Notes: generated by a model from the letters alone, not told the origin. A stretch of 64,000 nucleotides of DNA from Citrobacter arsenatis (GCF_004353845.1 NZ_CP037864.1:4712001-4776000), one strand, 5' to 3'; positions 25,824-35,626 are shown, counted from the stretch's first letter. A program made the numbers and translations.

Positions 25824-27764
25824 TTAAACCGAGTATCTTTGCGAATATTTTTTCACGTTAGTGTCAAGTGGCTGTGATGAGGCAAAAAAATCCCCTTGCC
25901 CACCGGCAACTCCGCGCTCCGTCAGCGTATGCCACTCGCTACGCGAACGAACACCCGTGGCGTAAACCTGCGTGGGTGTTCCAGAACAGGCCTCCACCAG
26001 GCTTTGAACCAGGAGCTGGTTTTCAGTTCGCTTTTCAATATTCCTCACCAGGCTTGGATGGAGCTTCAATAACTCAACGTTAAGCTCTTTGATCCAACTG
26101 GTGCTCACCAGCGTTAAACCCGCCTGCGTAACTGCGATTCGCACACCCAGCGCATTCATCAATCTGATGACGGGCTGTAACCGGCTGATATGTTGACAGA
26201 CATCTGCCTCAGCAAGTTCAATAATTATGCGTTTGCGTAGTGATTTTTCGCACTGCATCAGCGTATCACGTAGCCAGCGCTGAAAACGTGGGCGAATTAG
26301 CGATTCAACCGTTGTCTGCATCGCCAGACTTTCCTGCGGCCAGTAACCCAGCAGTAGGATCAGACGGCTGATTTGCAGACGGTCATACTCTTCAGCCAGG
26401 CCAAACTGCAGCACCATCGGCATATATTCCGCCGAAATAACCTCTTCGCTGCCATCAAAGATACGACACATCAGCTCGCGATGGTGTACTCGACCTTCAC
26501 GCGTTACCGCAGGCTTTTGATAAATTCTCGGTCCGCCCCGGCTGAGCATCTGTTCGATCAGCGTTCGCCAGCGTACGTTGCCTCGCCCTTTTTCCGGCAG
26601 TGAATCATCATAGACCGACCAGCTATTCCCACCCTGCAATACCGAATTCCGCGTGGCGGCTTCGGCATGATCCATCACTTGTTCCGTCGATTGACCGTTG
26701 CGGCAAACGCAAATGCCAATATGAACCATATCGGCACGATCGATCATTTTATTAGCCGGAAGCGCATCCACCGCTTTTAATAATTGCCCGGCGATGCTTT
26801 CCGCCTCTTTCAGAGTACGGTGTGGTAGCAAGATGGCGAAATCGCTACGGTGGTAGCGCGCCAGCAATGCGCCCGGATAGCGCGTCATAAAAGTCGACAA
26901 CAAATTGATTAATGTCGAAATTTGTTCTTCCGCGAGGGTAATTCCCCAGCTATCGCGCAGCAGAGTAAAGTCCGGCAGACGCACCATCATCACGACGCCA
27001 TGCGATCCCACTTTTTCCTGATCTTCCAACAGCGTGGCCAGTTGGTTATCAAAGAACAGACGGTTGCTCAGCCCGGTTTTCGTATCCTGTGCTACATAGG
27101 AGCGAATCAGCGTATCCAGGCGGCTGCGTTGTTCGCGGGCATTTTGAATTTCGGTCAGCAGCATATCGAGTGCGCTACTGGTTCGGGCTGGCCATTCATA
27201 AACCGTTCCCCGCACGTTCGGTCCACGTTCGCCGTTCAGAATGCGCGTGGAACGAATCTCCAGCAGCTCCTGACCCGAAAGCTGGCGTTGAAGCCAGCGT
27301 ACCGACAAAAAGAGCATCAGTATAATGAAAGCAATCGCCAGCGTGAGCGGCGCGGTGGTCACCAACGAATGAAAATAGTTGCCCATCGGATCCTGATAAA
27401 CCAGACGTAACGACATGCCAGGATGTTTGACCAACGGGACGGTGATGTCACGATACAGATTGTTCGTCCCCGCCGGGCGATAACTGCTGGAGCGAGAGTG
27501 GTCATACACAACTTTTTCGCCCTGCAGCAATTCGATGCGCACGATATCAACCGAAACCATCATTTCATCGATTTGCGGGGTTAACGCTACAACATCGCGG
27601 GAGACAAGGTGTGTATCAATCGCCGTCGCCACCGCCTGAACACGGGTGGTGAACTTATATTGAATCGCGTTGTAAAAACTCAGCGAGCAGCCGATCAGAG
27701 TCACGAAGATCGTTAACCCAGTAAGCAGCGTGACAAAAGCTGAAAATTTCGTCGTTAATCGCAT
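25824..27764 (-). CDS. csrD: RNase E specificity factor CsrD, degenerate GGDEF/EAL protein
   Basis: Targets the CsrB/CsrC small RNAs for RNase E decay, so raising free CsrA. 646 residues: two membrane helices (about 10-30 and 134-155) bounding a periplasmic domain, a coiled/HAMP-like stretch, then GGDEF- and EAL-type domains. The GGDEF site reads HRSDF and the EAL site ELM, both degenerate, consistent with the known lack of cyclic-di-GMP turnover in E. coli CsrD. Confidence 0.95.
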   Translation of the reverse strand: MRLTTKFSAFVTLLTGLTIFVTLIGCSLSFYNAIQYKFTTRVQAVATAIDTHLVSRDVVALTPQIDEMMVSVDIVRIELLQGEKVVYDHSRSSSYRPAGTNNLYRDITVPLVKHPGMSLRLVYQDPMGNYFHSLVTTAPLTLAIAFIILMLFLSVRWLQRQLSGQELLEIRSTRILNGERGPNVRGTVYEWPARTSSALDMLLTEIQNAREQRSRLDTLIRSYVAQDTKTGLSNRLFFDNQLATLLEDQEKVGSHGVVMMVRLPDFTLLRDSWGITLAEEQISTLINLLSTFMTRYPGALLARYHRSDFAILLPHRTLKEAESIAGQLLKAVDALPANKMIDRADMVHIGICVCRNGQSTEQVMDHAEAATRNSVLQGGNSWSVYDDSLPEKGRGNVRWRTLIEQMLSRGGPRIYQKPAVTREGRVHHRELMCRIFDGSEEVISAEYMPMVLQFGLAEEYDRLQISRLILLLGYWPQESLAMQTTVESLIRPRFQRWLRDTLMQCEKSLRKRIIIELAEADVCQHISRLQPVIRLMNALGVRIAVTQAGLTLVSTSWIKELNVELLKLHPSLVRNIEKRTENQLLVQSLVEACSGTPTQVYATGVRSRSEWHTLTERGVAGGQGDFFASSQPLDTNVKKYSQRYSV

Positions 27765-27989
27765 CCTTGTGTTAACTCCGACAGTTATGAAACGGGCATG
27801 AAAGTGATAAAGCGACTCAACAATGCAAAACTGAACGCAAAATACGTCAATTTATACAAACAGTGTGGGCATACTACCAAATCAGGTATATCTGGCAATT
27901 TATTGCGCAGAATCGGCATCATGTTTTGATTAGCGAGTATAGTCTTCATTATTCATTTTCCAATCCACTATACGAATTGAGGACAGGTT

Positions 27990-28964
27990 ATGCAGGCTTT
28001 GATCTTAGAACAGCAGGACGGAAAAACCCTCGCATCCGTTCAGCCCCTCGACGAAAATCAGCTACCGGAAGGCGATGTGACGGTGGATGTCCACTGGTCA
28101 AGCCTGAACTACAAAGACGCCCTGGCTATCACCGGCAAGGGTAAAATCATTCGTAATTTTCCGATGATTCCTGGCATTGATTTCGCCGGTACCGTTCGCG
28201 CAAGCGAAGATCCCCGTTTTCATGCGGGTCAGGAAGTTTTACTGACCGGCTGGGGCGTAGGCGAAAATCATTGGGGTGGACTGGCAGAACGCGCACGCGT
28301 GAAAGGCGACTGGCTGGTTGCGCTGCCAAATGGACTGGATGGACGTAAAGCCATGGTCATCGGTACCGCCGGCTTTACCGCTATGCTGTGCGTTATGGCG
28401 CTTGAAGATGCAGGTATTCGTCCGCAAGACGGTGAGATTGTCGTCACCGGCGCCAGCGGCGGCGTGGGCAGTACGGCCGTTGCGTTACTACATAAGCTGG
28501 GTTATCAGGTTGCGGCGGTTTCAGGTCGCGAAAGCACCCATAATTACCTCAAGAGCCTGGGCGCTAACCGTATTCTTGGCCGCGATGAGTTTGCAGAATC
28601 ACGCCCGCTGGAAAAACAGCTGTGGGCTGGCGCGGTGGATACCGTTGGCGACAAAGTTCTGGCAAAAGTCCTCGCACAGATGAACTACGGTGGCTGTGTT
28701 GCCGCTTGCGGCCTGGCGGGGGGATTCGCACTGCCAACCACGGTGATGCCATTTATTCTGCGTAACGTACGTTTGCAAGGGGTGGATTCTGTGATGACGC
28801 CGGCGGCACGCCGTGCAGAAGCCTGGGCGCGCTTGGTTAAGGATCTGCCGGAATCTTTCTATGCTCAGGCGGCAACGGAGATTACGCTGGCGGATGCGCC
28901 GAAGTTCGCTGATGCGATCATCAATAACCAGGTACAAGGCCGCACGCTGGTGAAGGTGAAATAA
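27990..28964 (+). CDS. acuI: Acrylyl-CoA reductase (NADPH) AcuI
   Basis: A medium-chain dehydrogenase/reductase that reduces toxic acryloyl-CoA to propionyl-CoA. 324 residues with an N-terminal GroES-like domain (SSLNYKDALAITGKGK, PGIDFAGTV) and a Rossmann domain containing GASGGVGSTAV near residue 155. No zinc-binding cysteines, as expected of the quinone-reductase branch. Divergent from csrD. Confidence 0.94.
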   Translation: MQALILEQQDGKTLASVQPLDENQLPEGDVTVDVHWSSLNYKDALAITGKGKIIRNFPMIPGIDFAGTVRASEDPRFHAGQEVLLTGWGVGENHWGGLAERARVKGDWLVALPNGLDGRKAMVIGTAGFTAMLCVMALEDAGIRPQDGEIVVTGASGGVGSTAVALLHKLGYQVAAVSGRESTHNYLKSLGANRILGRDEFAESRPLEKQLWAGAVDTVGDKVLAKVLAQMNYGGCVAACGLAGGFALPTTVMPFILRNVRLQGVDSVMTPAARRAEAWARLVKDLPESFYAQAATEITLADAPKFADAIINNQVQGRTLVKVK

Positions 28965-29083
28965 CTGACTCTGGCGCAGAAATTTACACTTAATTAACGA
29001 AATTTCGCGGCACATCTACAGACTCCCTGCCATATTAACTACGCGTCCCCTGTCAGTTATGACGCGTAAGCCGGGAGTCTGTT

Positions 29084-30088
29084 ATGAAGAAATTACGTCC
29101 ATTTACAGAAGCCGACGTCACTGACGAGTCGGCTTTTTTTATGCAGCGTCGCCAGGTGCTGAAAGCATTAGGGATAAGCGCTGCCGCGTTGTCTTTACCC
29201 CACTCTGCGCAGGCTGACCTTCTGAGTTGGTTTAAGGGAAATGACCGCCCCCCCGCGCCCGCGGGTCAGCCACTTGATTTCAGTAAACCCGCCGTCTGGC
29301 AAAATTCGCTTCCTTTAACCCCAGCGGATAAAGTTTCTGGTTACAACAACTTCTATGAATTCGGCCTCGATAAAGCGGATCCGGCAGCCAACGCTGGCAG
29401 CCTGAAAACTGATCCATGGACATTGAAAATCAGCGGTGAAGTTGCAAAACCACTCACTCTCGATCACGACGCCCTGACCGCCCGTTTCCCGCTGGAAGAA
29501 CGGATTTACCGGATGCGTTGCGTGGAAGCCTGGTCAATGGTTGTGCCGTGGATTGGCTTTCCGTTACATAAACTGCTGGCGCAGGTTGAACCCACCAGCA
29601 ACGCAAAGTATGTCGCGTTCGAAACGCTGTACGCACCGGAGGATATGCCGGGACAGAAAGATCGTTTTATTGGCGGCGGGCTGAAGTATCCCTATGTTGA
29701 AGGGCTGCGCCTGGATGAAGCGATGCATCCGCTCACGCTGCTTACCGTGGGGGTTTATGGAAAAGCCCTCCCGCCACAAAATGGCGCGCCCATTCGCTTG
29801 ATTGTGCCGTGGAAGTACGGATTTAAGGGCATAAAGTCGATCGTGAGTATTAAGCTCACGCGCGAGCGTCCTCCGACAACCTGGAATCTGGCCGCCCCCA
29901 ATGAATACGGGTTTTATGCCAACGTGAATCCGCATGTCGATCATCCCCGCTGGTCCCAGGCCACTGAGCGTTTTATTGGCGCTGGCGGTATTCTGGACGT
30001 TCAGCGCCAACCCACGCTGCTGTTTAACGGTTACGCCAACGAGGTTGCGTCGCTGTACCGTGGCCTTAATTTGCAGGAGAATTTTTAA
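29084..30088 (+). CDS. msrP: Periplasmic methionine sulfoxide reductase catalytic subunit MsrP
   Basis: A molybdopterin enzyme that repairs oxidised methionines in periplasmic proteins. 334 residues with a Tat signal (RRQVLK, Arg22-Arg23, then a hydrophobic stretch and cleavage after AQA). The molybdenum ligand is Cys146 in RMRCVEAW. GGGAG precedes the ATG. The next gene, msrQ, follows directly. In E. coli this pair (yedYZ) lies elsewhere next to hprSR; no such regulator is here. Confidence 0.96.
   Translation: MKKLRPFTEADVTDESAFFMQRRQVLKALGISAAALSLPHSAQADLLSWFKGNDRPPAPAGQPLDFSKPAVWQNSLPLTPADKVSGYNNFYEFGLDKADPAANAGSLKTDPWTLKISGEVAKPLTLDHDALTARFPLEERIYRMRCVEAWSMVVPWIGFPLHKLLAQVEPTSNAKYVAFETLYAPEDMPGQKDRFIGGGLKYPYVEGLRLDEAMHPLTLLTVGVYGKALPPQNGAPIRLIVPWKYGFKGIKSIVSIKLTRERPPTTWNLAAPNEYGFYANVNPHVDHPRWSQATERFIGAGGILDVQRQPTLLFNGYANEVASLYRGLNLQENF
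29111..29140 (+). terminator. Terminator-like hairpin inside the msrP coding start
   Basis: GCCGAC and GTCGGC form a 6-bp GC-rich stem with an 11-base loop, followed at once by seven Ts. It lies within codons 10-19 of msrP. The shape is that of an intrinsic terminator; function is unproven. Confidence 0.45.
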
Positions 30089-30688
30089 GTGCGTCTGACC
30101 GCAAAGCACATTACCGGGCTGAAAATTTGCCTGCATCTTGCCGGTTTTTTACCGTTTATCTGGCTCTTTTGGGCGGTAAATAACGGCGGCCTGAGCGCGG
30201 ATCCGGTCAAAGATATCCAGCACTTTACCGGTAGGACAGCTCTGAAATTCTTACTGGCGACCTTGCTGGTCTCTCCTCTCGCGCGCTACGCTAAACAGCC
30301 ATTATTGATACGCACACGTCGCCTGTTAGGGCTATGGTGTTTCGCCTGGGCAACGCTGCATTTAACCAGCTACGCGCTCCTCGAGTTGGGTATTAATAAT
30401 CTGGCGTTGTTAGGACGGGAATTAATCACACGACCTTATTTGATGCTGGGCATTGCCAGTTGGGTCATATTATTCGCCCTCACTTTAACGTCTACGCAAT
30501 CAGCACAGCGAAAGCTGGGTAAAAACTGGCAGTATTTGCACAACTTCGTCTATCTTGTGGCGATCCTGGCACCCATACATTATCTGTGGTCGGTAAAAAT
30601 TATCTCCCCTCAACCGATCATTTATGCAGTACTCGCTGCGGTGCTGTTAGCCTGCCGTTACAAGAAGCTTCGCCAGTGGTGGCGGTAG
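30089..30688 (+). CDS. msrQ: Heme-binding membrane subunit MsrQ
   Basis: Supplies electrons from the quinone pool or flavin to MsrP. 199 residues from a GTG start that directly follows the msrP stop, giving RLTAKHITGLKICLH. About six membrane helices with conserved histidines in WATLHLTSY and LHNFVYLVAILAPIHYLW likely bind heme b, as in the ferric-reductase-like fold. Operon with msrP. Confidence 0.94.
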   Translation: MRLTAKHITGLKICLHLAGFLPFIWLFWAVNNGGLSADPVKDIQHFTGRTALKFLLATLLVSPLARYAKQPLLIRTRRLLGLWCFAWATLHLTSYALLELGINNLALLGRELITRPYLMLGIASWVILFALTLTSTQSAQRKLGKNWQYLHNFVYLVAILAPIHYLWSVKIISPQPIIYAVLAAVLLACRYKKLRQWWR

Positions 30689-31080
30689 TTTCACGATATG
30701 TGCAGTGCGTTGCAAAACACGGACGATCCGATTTTCTTTACATGTTAACGGTTGATTATCTTCCCTGATAAGACCAGTATTTAGCTGCCAATTGCTACGA
30801 AATAGTTATAATGTGCGACTTTGCTATCCCCGGTAGCGTTTTTAGAGCGTTGAAAGGGTGACATTCGCATGTTGAAGGTATATTTTGTCTTTTACCCGAA
30901 AATGGCAGAAGATAGCCGCACAATGACTAACAAGTCTGGCAATCTCACTTAATGGCAACCGCACCCAGTGCAACGCCTGAGATGCGTGGCATCTTGTCAC
31001 TCACTGTTATAAAAATGCTATACAGACGGCGGTAAAACGCTTGTCACAATCTCACTAAACAAAGAGTACGGAACCCACTC
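30689..31080 (+). promoter_or_regulatory. accBC promoter and long leader (392 bp, no gene)
   Basis: A clear -10 TATAAT lies at 30807-30812, giving an accB leader of about 260 bases; the -35 is poor (CTGCCA at 30785-30790). In E. coli accBC has a long leader and is repressed by AccB and by slow growth. Upstream of the -10 is the msrQ 3' flank, without a good terminator. Confidence 0.6.
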
Positions 31081-31551
31081 ATGGATATTCGTAAGATTAA
31101 AAAACTGATCGAGCTGGTTGAAGAATCAGGCATCTCCGAACTGGAAATTTCTGAAGGCGAAGAGTCTGTACGCATCAGCCGTGCGGCGCCAGCTGCAAGT
31201 TTTCCAATGATGCAACAGGCTTATGCTGCACCAGTGATGCAGCAGCCAGCTCTGTCTAACGCTGTCGCACAAACTGCCTCTCCAAGTATGGAAGCTCCGG
31301 CAGCAGCGGAAATCAGTGGTCACATCGTACGCTCCCCAATGGTTGGTACGTTCTACCGCACCCCGAGCCCGGATGCGAAAGCGTTCATCGAAATCGGTCA
31401 GAAAGTGAATGCGGGCGATACCCTGTGCATCGTTGAAGCCATGAAAATGATGAACCAGATCGAAGCTGATAAATCCGGCGTAGTGAAAGCGATTCTGGTA
31501 GAAAGCGGTCAACCGGTAGAATTTGACGAGCCGCTGGTCGTCATCGAATAA
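31081..31551 (+). CDS. accB: Biotin carboxyl carrier protein of acetyl-CoA carboxylase
   Basis: Carries the biotin of acetyl-CoA carboxylase, the first committed step of fatty acid synthesis. 156 residues: an N-terminal helical part, a flexible Ala/Pro-rich linker (about 40-80) and the biotinyl domain with EAMKMMNQ, the Lys of which (near 122) takes biotin. The accC start lies 10 bases beyond the stop. Confidence 0.98.
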   Translation: MDIRKIKKLIELVEESGISELEISEGEESVRISRAAPAASFPMMQQAYAAPVMQQPALSNAVAQTASPSMEAPAAAEISGHIVRSPMVGTFYRTPSPDAKAFIEIGQKVNAGDTLCIVEAMKMMNQIEADKSGVVKAILVESGQPVEFDEPLVVIE

Positions 31552-31561
31552 CGAGGCGAAC

Positions 31562-32911
31562 ATGTTGGATAAAATTGTTATCGCCAACCGCGGTGAGATT
31601 GCCCTGCGTATTCTTCGTGCCTGTAAAGAACTGGGCATCAAGACTGTCGCGGTGCACTCAAGCGCGGATCGCGATTTAAAACACGTATTGCTGGCGGATG
31701 AGACGGTCTGTATTGGACCGGCTCCGTCCGTAAAAAGCTATCTGAACATCCCGGCTATCATTAGCGCTGCTGAAATCACCGGCGCGGTGGCAATTCACCC
31801 GGGCTATGGCTTCCTCTCTGAGAACGCCAACTTTGCTGAGCAGGTTGAACGTTCCGGCTTTATCTTCATCGGCCCAAAAGCCGACACCATCCGCCTGATG
31901 GGCGACAAAGTGTCCGCAATCACCGCCATGAAGAAAGCTGGCGTACCGACAGTCCCAGGCTCTGACGGCCCGCTGGGCGATGACATGGACGCTAACCGCG
32001 CTCATGCTAAACGCATCGGCTACCCGGTTATTATCAAAGCCTCCGGCGGCGGCGGCGGTCGCGGTATGCGCGTCGTGCGCAGCGATGCCGAACTGGCACA
32101 ATCCATCTCCATGACCAAAGCGGAAGCGAAAGCAGCTTTCAACAACGACATGGTTTACATGGAGAAGTACCTGGAAAACCCACGTCACATCGAAATTCAG
32201 GTGCTGGCAGACGGTCAGGGTAACGCGATTTATCTGGCAGAACGTGACTGCTCCATGCAGCGTCGTCACCAGAAAGTCGTCGAAGAAGCACCAGCGCCGG
32301 GTATTACCCCGGAACTGCGTCGCTACATCGGCGAGCGTTGCGCCAAAGCGTGCGTTGATATCGGCTATCGCGGGGCGGGTACTTTCGAGTTCCTGTTCGA
32401 AAACGGCGAGTTCTACTTCATTGAGATGAACACCCGTATTCAGGTTGAACACCCGGTAACCGAAATGATCACCGGCGTTGACCTGATCAAAGAGCAGCTG
32501 CGCATCGCTGCTGGACAACCACTGTCCATCAAGCAGGACGAAGTTGTGGTTAAAGGCCATGCGGTAGAATGCCGTATCAACGCCGAAGACCCGAACACCT
32601 TCCTGCCAAGCCCGGGTAAAATCACGCGTTTCCACGCGCCGGGTGGCTTTGGTGTGCGCTGGGAGTCTCATATTTACGCAGGCTACACCGTACCTCCGTA
32701 CTATGACTCAATGATCGGTAAGCTGATCTGCTATGGTGAAAACCGCGACGTAGCGATCGCCCGCATGAAAAACGCATTGCAGGAACTGATCATCGACGGT
32801 ATCAAAACCAACGTCGATCTGCAGATCCGCATCATGAATGACGAGCATTTCCAGCACGGTGGAACCAATATCCACTATCTGGAGAAAAAACTCGGACTTC
32901 AGGAAAAGTAA
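31562..32911 (+). CDS. accC: Biotin carboxylase of acetyl-CoA carboxylase
   Basis: Carboxylates biotin on AccB using ATP and bicarbonate. 449 residues from MLDKIVIANRGEIALRILRA, preceded by CGAGG. ATP-grasp features include the Gly-rich loop GGGGRGMRVV near 165 and the metal/substrate site EMNTRIQVEHPVTEM near 288. An in-frame ATG 13 codons upstream lies within accB and is not used. Confidence 0.98.
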   Translation: MLDKIVIANRGEIALRILRACKELGIKTVAVHSSADRDLKHVLLADETVCIGPAPSVKSYLNIPAIISAAEITGAVAIHPGYGFLSENANFAEQVERSGFIFIGPKADTIRLMGDKVSAITAMKKAGVPTVPGSDGPLGDDMDANRAHAKRIGYPVIIKASGGGGGRGMRVVRSDAELAQSISMTKAEAKAAFNNDMVYMEKYLENPRHIEIQVLADGQGNAIYLAERDCSMQRRHQKVVEEAPAPGITPELRRYIGERCAKACVDIGYRGAGTFEFLFENGEFYFIEMNTRIQVEHPVTEMITGVDLIKEQLRIAAGQPLSIKQDEVVVKGHAVECRINAEDPNTFLPSPGKITRFHAPGGFGVRWESHIYAGYTVPPYYDSMIGKLICYGENRDVAIARMKNALQELIIDGIKTNVDLQIRIMNDEHFQHGGTNIHYLEKKLGLQEK

Positions 32912-32925
32912 GCGAGCGTTTACCG

Positions 32926-32950
32926 AAAAGGCCGGAAATTCCGGCCTTTT
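32926..32950 (+). terminator. Intrinsic terminator of accBC
   Basis: AAAAGGCCGG pairs with CCGGCCTTTT around AAATT, followed by GTTTTT. Confidence 0.9.
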
Positions 32951-33018
32951 GTTTTTCTCCCCTCCCGCACGTGCCATAAGGTACAATCCCCGCTTTCTTT
33001 ATCCACAAGGGACAAAAA

Positions 33019-33261
33019 ATGGACGCTCGTTTTGTTCAGGCCCATAAAGAGGCGCGCTGGGCGCTGTGGCTGACCCTTTTATATCTTGCCTCATGGTTAG
33101 TGGCCGCTTACTTACCCGATTCCACGCTCGGTTTTACTGGCTTACCGCACTGGTTCGAAATGGCCTGCCTGCTAACGCCGCTGGTTTTTATCGTACTGTG
33201 CTGGGCGATGGTGAAGTTCATCTATCGCGACATTCCGTTGGAGGATGACGATGCAGCTTGA
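33019..33261 (+). CDS. yhdT: Small membrane protein YhdT (DUF997)
   Basis: An 80-residue protein with two membrane helices (about 14-34 and 46-68) and an acidic C-terminus. It overlaps the start of panF by 11 bases, so the two are translationally coupled. Members of this family nearly always precede sodium/pantothenate symporters, suggesting an accessory subunit; the role is unproven. Confidence 0.92.
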   Translation: MDARFVQAHKEARWALWLTLLYLASWLVAAYLPDSTLGFTGLPHWFEMACLLTPLVFIVLCWAMVKFIYRDIPLEDDDAA

Positions 33262-34702
33262 AGTTATTTTTCCGCTGGTCGCCTATCTGTTGGTGGTCTT
33301 CGGTCTTTCTGTTTATGCCATGCGTAAGAGAGTGACCGGCACCTTCCTGAATGAATATTTTCTTGGCAGCCGTTCGATGGGCGGCATCGTTTTAGCGATG
33401 ACGCTGACAGCCACTTATATCAGTGCCAGTTCATTTATTGGCGGTCCCGGTGCTGCCTACAAATATGGGCTAGGTTGGGTGCTGCTGGCAATGATTCAGC
33501 TTCCGGCCGTCTGGCTCTCTCTGGGTATACTCGGCAAGAAATTCGCTATTCTGGCCCGTCGTTATAATGCCGTTACCCTCAACGATATGCTGTTTGCGCG
33601 CTACCAGAGCCGCCTGCTGGTGTGGCTGGCGAGCCTTAGCCTGCTGGTCGCCTTTGTCGGCGCAATGACCGTGCAGTTTATTGGCGGTGCGCGTTTGCTG
33701 GAAACCGCTGCGGGCATCCCTTACGAAACCGGTTTGCTGATTTTTGGCGTCAGTATCGCATTGTATACGGCGTTCGGCGGATTTCGCGCCAGCGTGCTGA
33801 ACGACACCATGCAGGGCATGGTGATGCTGATTGGTACTATCGTTCTACTGGTCGGTGTCGTTCACGCTGCCGGTGGCCTGAGTAATGCGGTAGTAACCCT
33901 GCAAACCATCGATCCTAAACTGGTTTCGCCGCAGGGTGCTGATGACATTCTGTCACCCACGTTCATGACCTCATTCTGGGTACTGGTATGCTTTGGCGTC
34001 ATTGGCCTGCCGCATACGGCGGTACGCTGCATCTCTTATAAAGACAGTAAAGCAGTGCACCGCGGCATTATCATCGGCACTATCGTGGTGGCGATCCTGA
34101 TGTTTGGTATGCATCTGGCAGGTGCGTTGGGACGAGCGGTAATCCCTGACCTGACGGTACCGGATCTGGTTATCCCTACGCTGATGGTCAAAGTCTTGCC
34201 GCCGATAGCTGCCGGGATCTTCCTCGCGGCCCCCATGGCGGCGATCATGTCGACGATCAATGCCCAATTGCTGCAAAGTTCCGCTACGATCATTAAGGAT
34301 CTGTATCTGAACCTTCGTCCGGAACAGCTGAAAAACGAAACCCGGCTGAAGCGCATGTCGGCAGTGATTACCCTGCTGCTGGGTGCATTATTGCTGCTGG
34401 CCGCCTGGAAACCGCCAGAGATGATTATCTGGCTTAACCTGCTGGCGTTTGGCGGACTGGAAGCCGTCTTCCTGTGGCCGCTGGTGCTGGGCCTGTACTG
34501 GGAGCGGGCAAACGCGGCGGGCGCATTGAGCGCAATGATTGTCGGCGGCGTACTTTATGCCGTACTCGCCACCTTTAACGTTCAGTACCTGGGCTTCCAC
34601 CCGATTGTGCCCTCGTTACTGATAAGTTTGCTGGCTTTCCTGATTGGCAACCGTTTCGGTTCCGCCGTCCCGCAAGCTGCCATATTGACTACTGATAAAT
34701 AA
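33251..34702 (+). CDS. panF: Sodium/pantothenate symporter PanF
   Basis: Takes up pantothenate, the vitamin precursor of coenzyme A, with sodium. 483 residues of the SSS family with about 12-13 membrane helices from MQLEVIFPLVAYLLVVFG. The start is the second of two close ATGs, because GGAGG lies 6 bases upstream of it and overlaps the first. Confidence 0.95.
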   Translation: MQLEVIFPLVAYLLVVFGLSVYAMRKRVTGTFLNEYFLGSRSMGGIVLAMTLTATYISASSFIGGPGAAYKYGLGWVLLAMIQLPAVWLSLGILGKKFAILARRYNAVTLNDMLFARYQSRLLVWLASLSLLVAFVGAMTVQFIGGARLLETAAGIPYETGLLIFGVSIALYTAFGGFRASVLNDTMQGMVMLIGTIVLLVGVVHAAGGLSNAVVTLQTIDPKLVSPQGADDILSPTFMTSFWVLVCFGVIGLPHTAVRCISYKDSKAVHRGIIIGTIVVAILMFGMHLAGALGRAVIPDLTVPDLVIPTLMVKVLPPIAAGIFLAAPMAAIMSTINAQLLQSSATIIKDLYLNLRPEQLKNETRLKRMSAVITLLLGALLLLAAWKPPEMIIWLNLLAFGGLEAVFLWPLVLGLYWERANAAGALSAMIVGGVLYAVLATFNVQYLGFHPIVPSLLISLLAFLIGNRFGSAVPQAAILTTDK

Positions 34703-34713
34703 AGAGTTTTGCT

Positions 34714-35595
34714 ATGCCATGGATCCAACTGAAACTGAACACGACCGGTGCCAACGCTGAAGAGTTGAGCGATGCGCTGATGGAAGCGGGCTCCGTTTCC
34801 ATTACTTTCCAGGACACGCATGATACGCCGGTATTTGAGCCTCTTCCTGGCGAGACACGCCTGTGGGGTGATACCGATGTTATCGGCTTATTCGATGCAG
34901 AAACCGACATGAAAGAAGTGGTTGCCATCCTGGAACAGCATCCGCTACTGGGCGAAGGCTTTGCGCATAAAATCGAACAGCTCGAAGACAAAGACTGGGA
35001 ACGCGAATGGATGGATAATTTCCACCCTATGCGCTTTGGCGAACGTCTGTGGATTTGCCCAAGCTGGCGCGATGTTCCGGATGAGAATGCCGTCAACGTG
35101 ATGCTGGACCCGGGTCTGGCGTTTGGTACAGGCACTCACCCCACCACCTCTCTGTGCCTGCAATGGCTGGATGGTCTCGATCTTAACGGCAAAACGGTTA
35201 TCGACTTTGGCTGCGGCTCCGGCATTCTGGCCATTGCGGCACTGAAGCTGGGTGCGGCGAAAGCAATCGGCGTGGATATCGATCCGCAAGCGATTCAGGC
35301 CAGCCGGGATAACGCCGAGCGCAATGGCGTTTCCGAGCGTCTGGAGCTATACCTGCCAAAAGACCAGCCTGAAGCGATGAAAGCTGACGTGGTGGTCGCC
35401 AACATCCTTGCCGGCCCGTTACGTGAGCTGGCGCCGTTAATCAGCGTATTGCCCGTTGAGGGTGGTTTATTGGGGCTTTCAGGTATTCTTGCCAGCCAGG
35501 CGGAAAGCGTTTGCGAAGCCTATGCCGATCTCTTTACGCTCGATCCGGTTATCGAGAAAGAAGAGTGGTGCCGCATTACCGGTCAGAAAAAATAA
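34714..35595 (+). CDS. prmA: Ribosomal protein L11 methyltransferase PrmA
   Basis: Trimethylates lysines and the N-terminus of L11 using S-adenosylmethionine. 293 residues: an N-terminal substrate-recognition domain (about 1-55), a linker, and a class I methyltransferase domain with VIDFGCGSGILAIAALKLGA (motif I) and the catalytic-pocket motif NILAGPL. Starts 11 bases after panF. Confidence 0.97.
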   Translation: MPWIQLKLNTTGANAEELSDALMEAGSVSITFQDTHDTPVFEPLPGETRLWGDTDVIGLFDAETDMKEVVAILEQHPLLGEGFAHKIEQLEDKDWEREWMDNFHPMRFGERLWICPSWRDVPDENAVNVMLDPGLAFGTGTHPTTSLCLQWLDGLDLNGKTVIDFGCGSGILAIAALKLGAAKAIGVDIDPQAIQASRDNAERNGVSERLELYLPKDQPEAMKADVVVANILAGPLRELAPLISVLPVEGGLLGLSGILASQAESVCEAYADLFTLDPVIEKEEWCRITGQKK

Positions 35596-35604
35596 CTCCC
35601 TTTC

Positions 35605-35626
35605 GGCGTGGTTGTCTGACCACGCC
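35605..35626 (+). terminator. Probable terminator of prmA
   Basis: GGCGTGGT pairs with ACCACGCC around TGTCTG, followed by ATTTTC. The stem is good but the T run short. Confidence 0.6.

Noticed and set aside
29111..29140. Possibility that the msrP start is downstream of the hairpin at 29141
   Set aside because: There is no Shine-Dalgarno before that ATG, while GGGAG precedes the upstream ATG, and the E. coli protein has the longer N-terminus.
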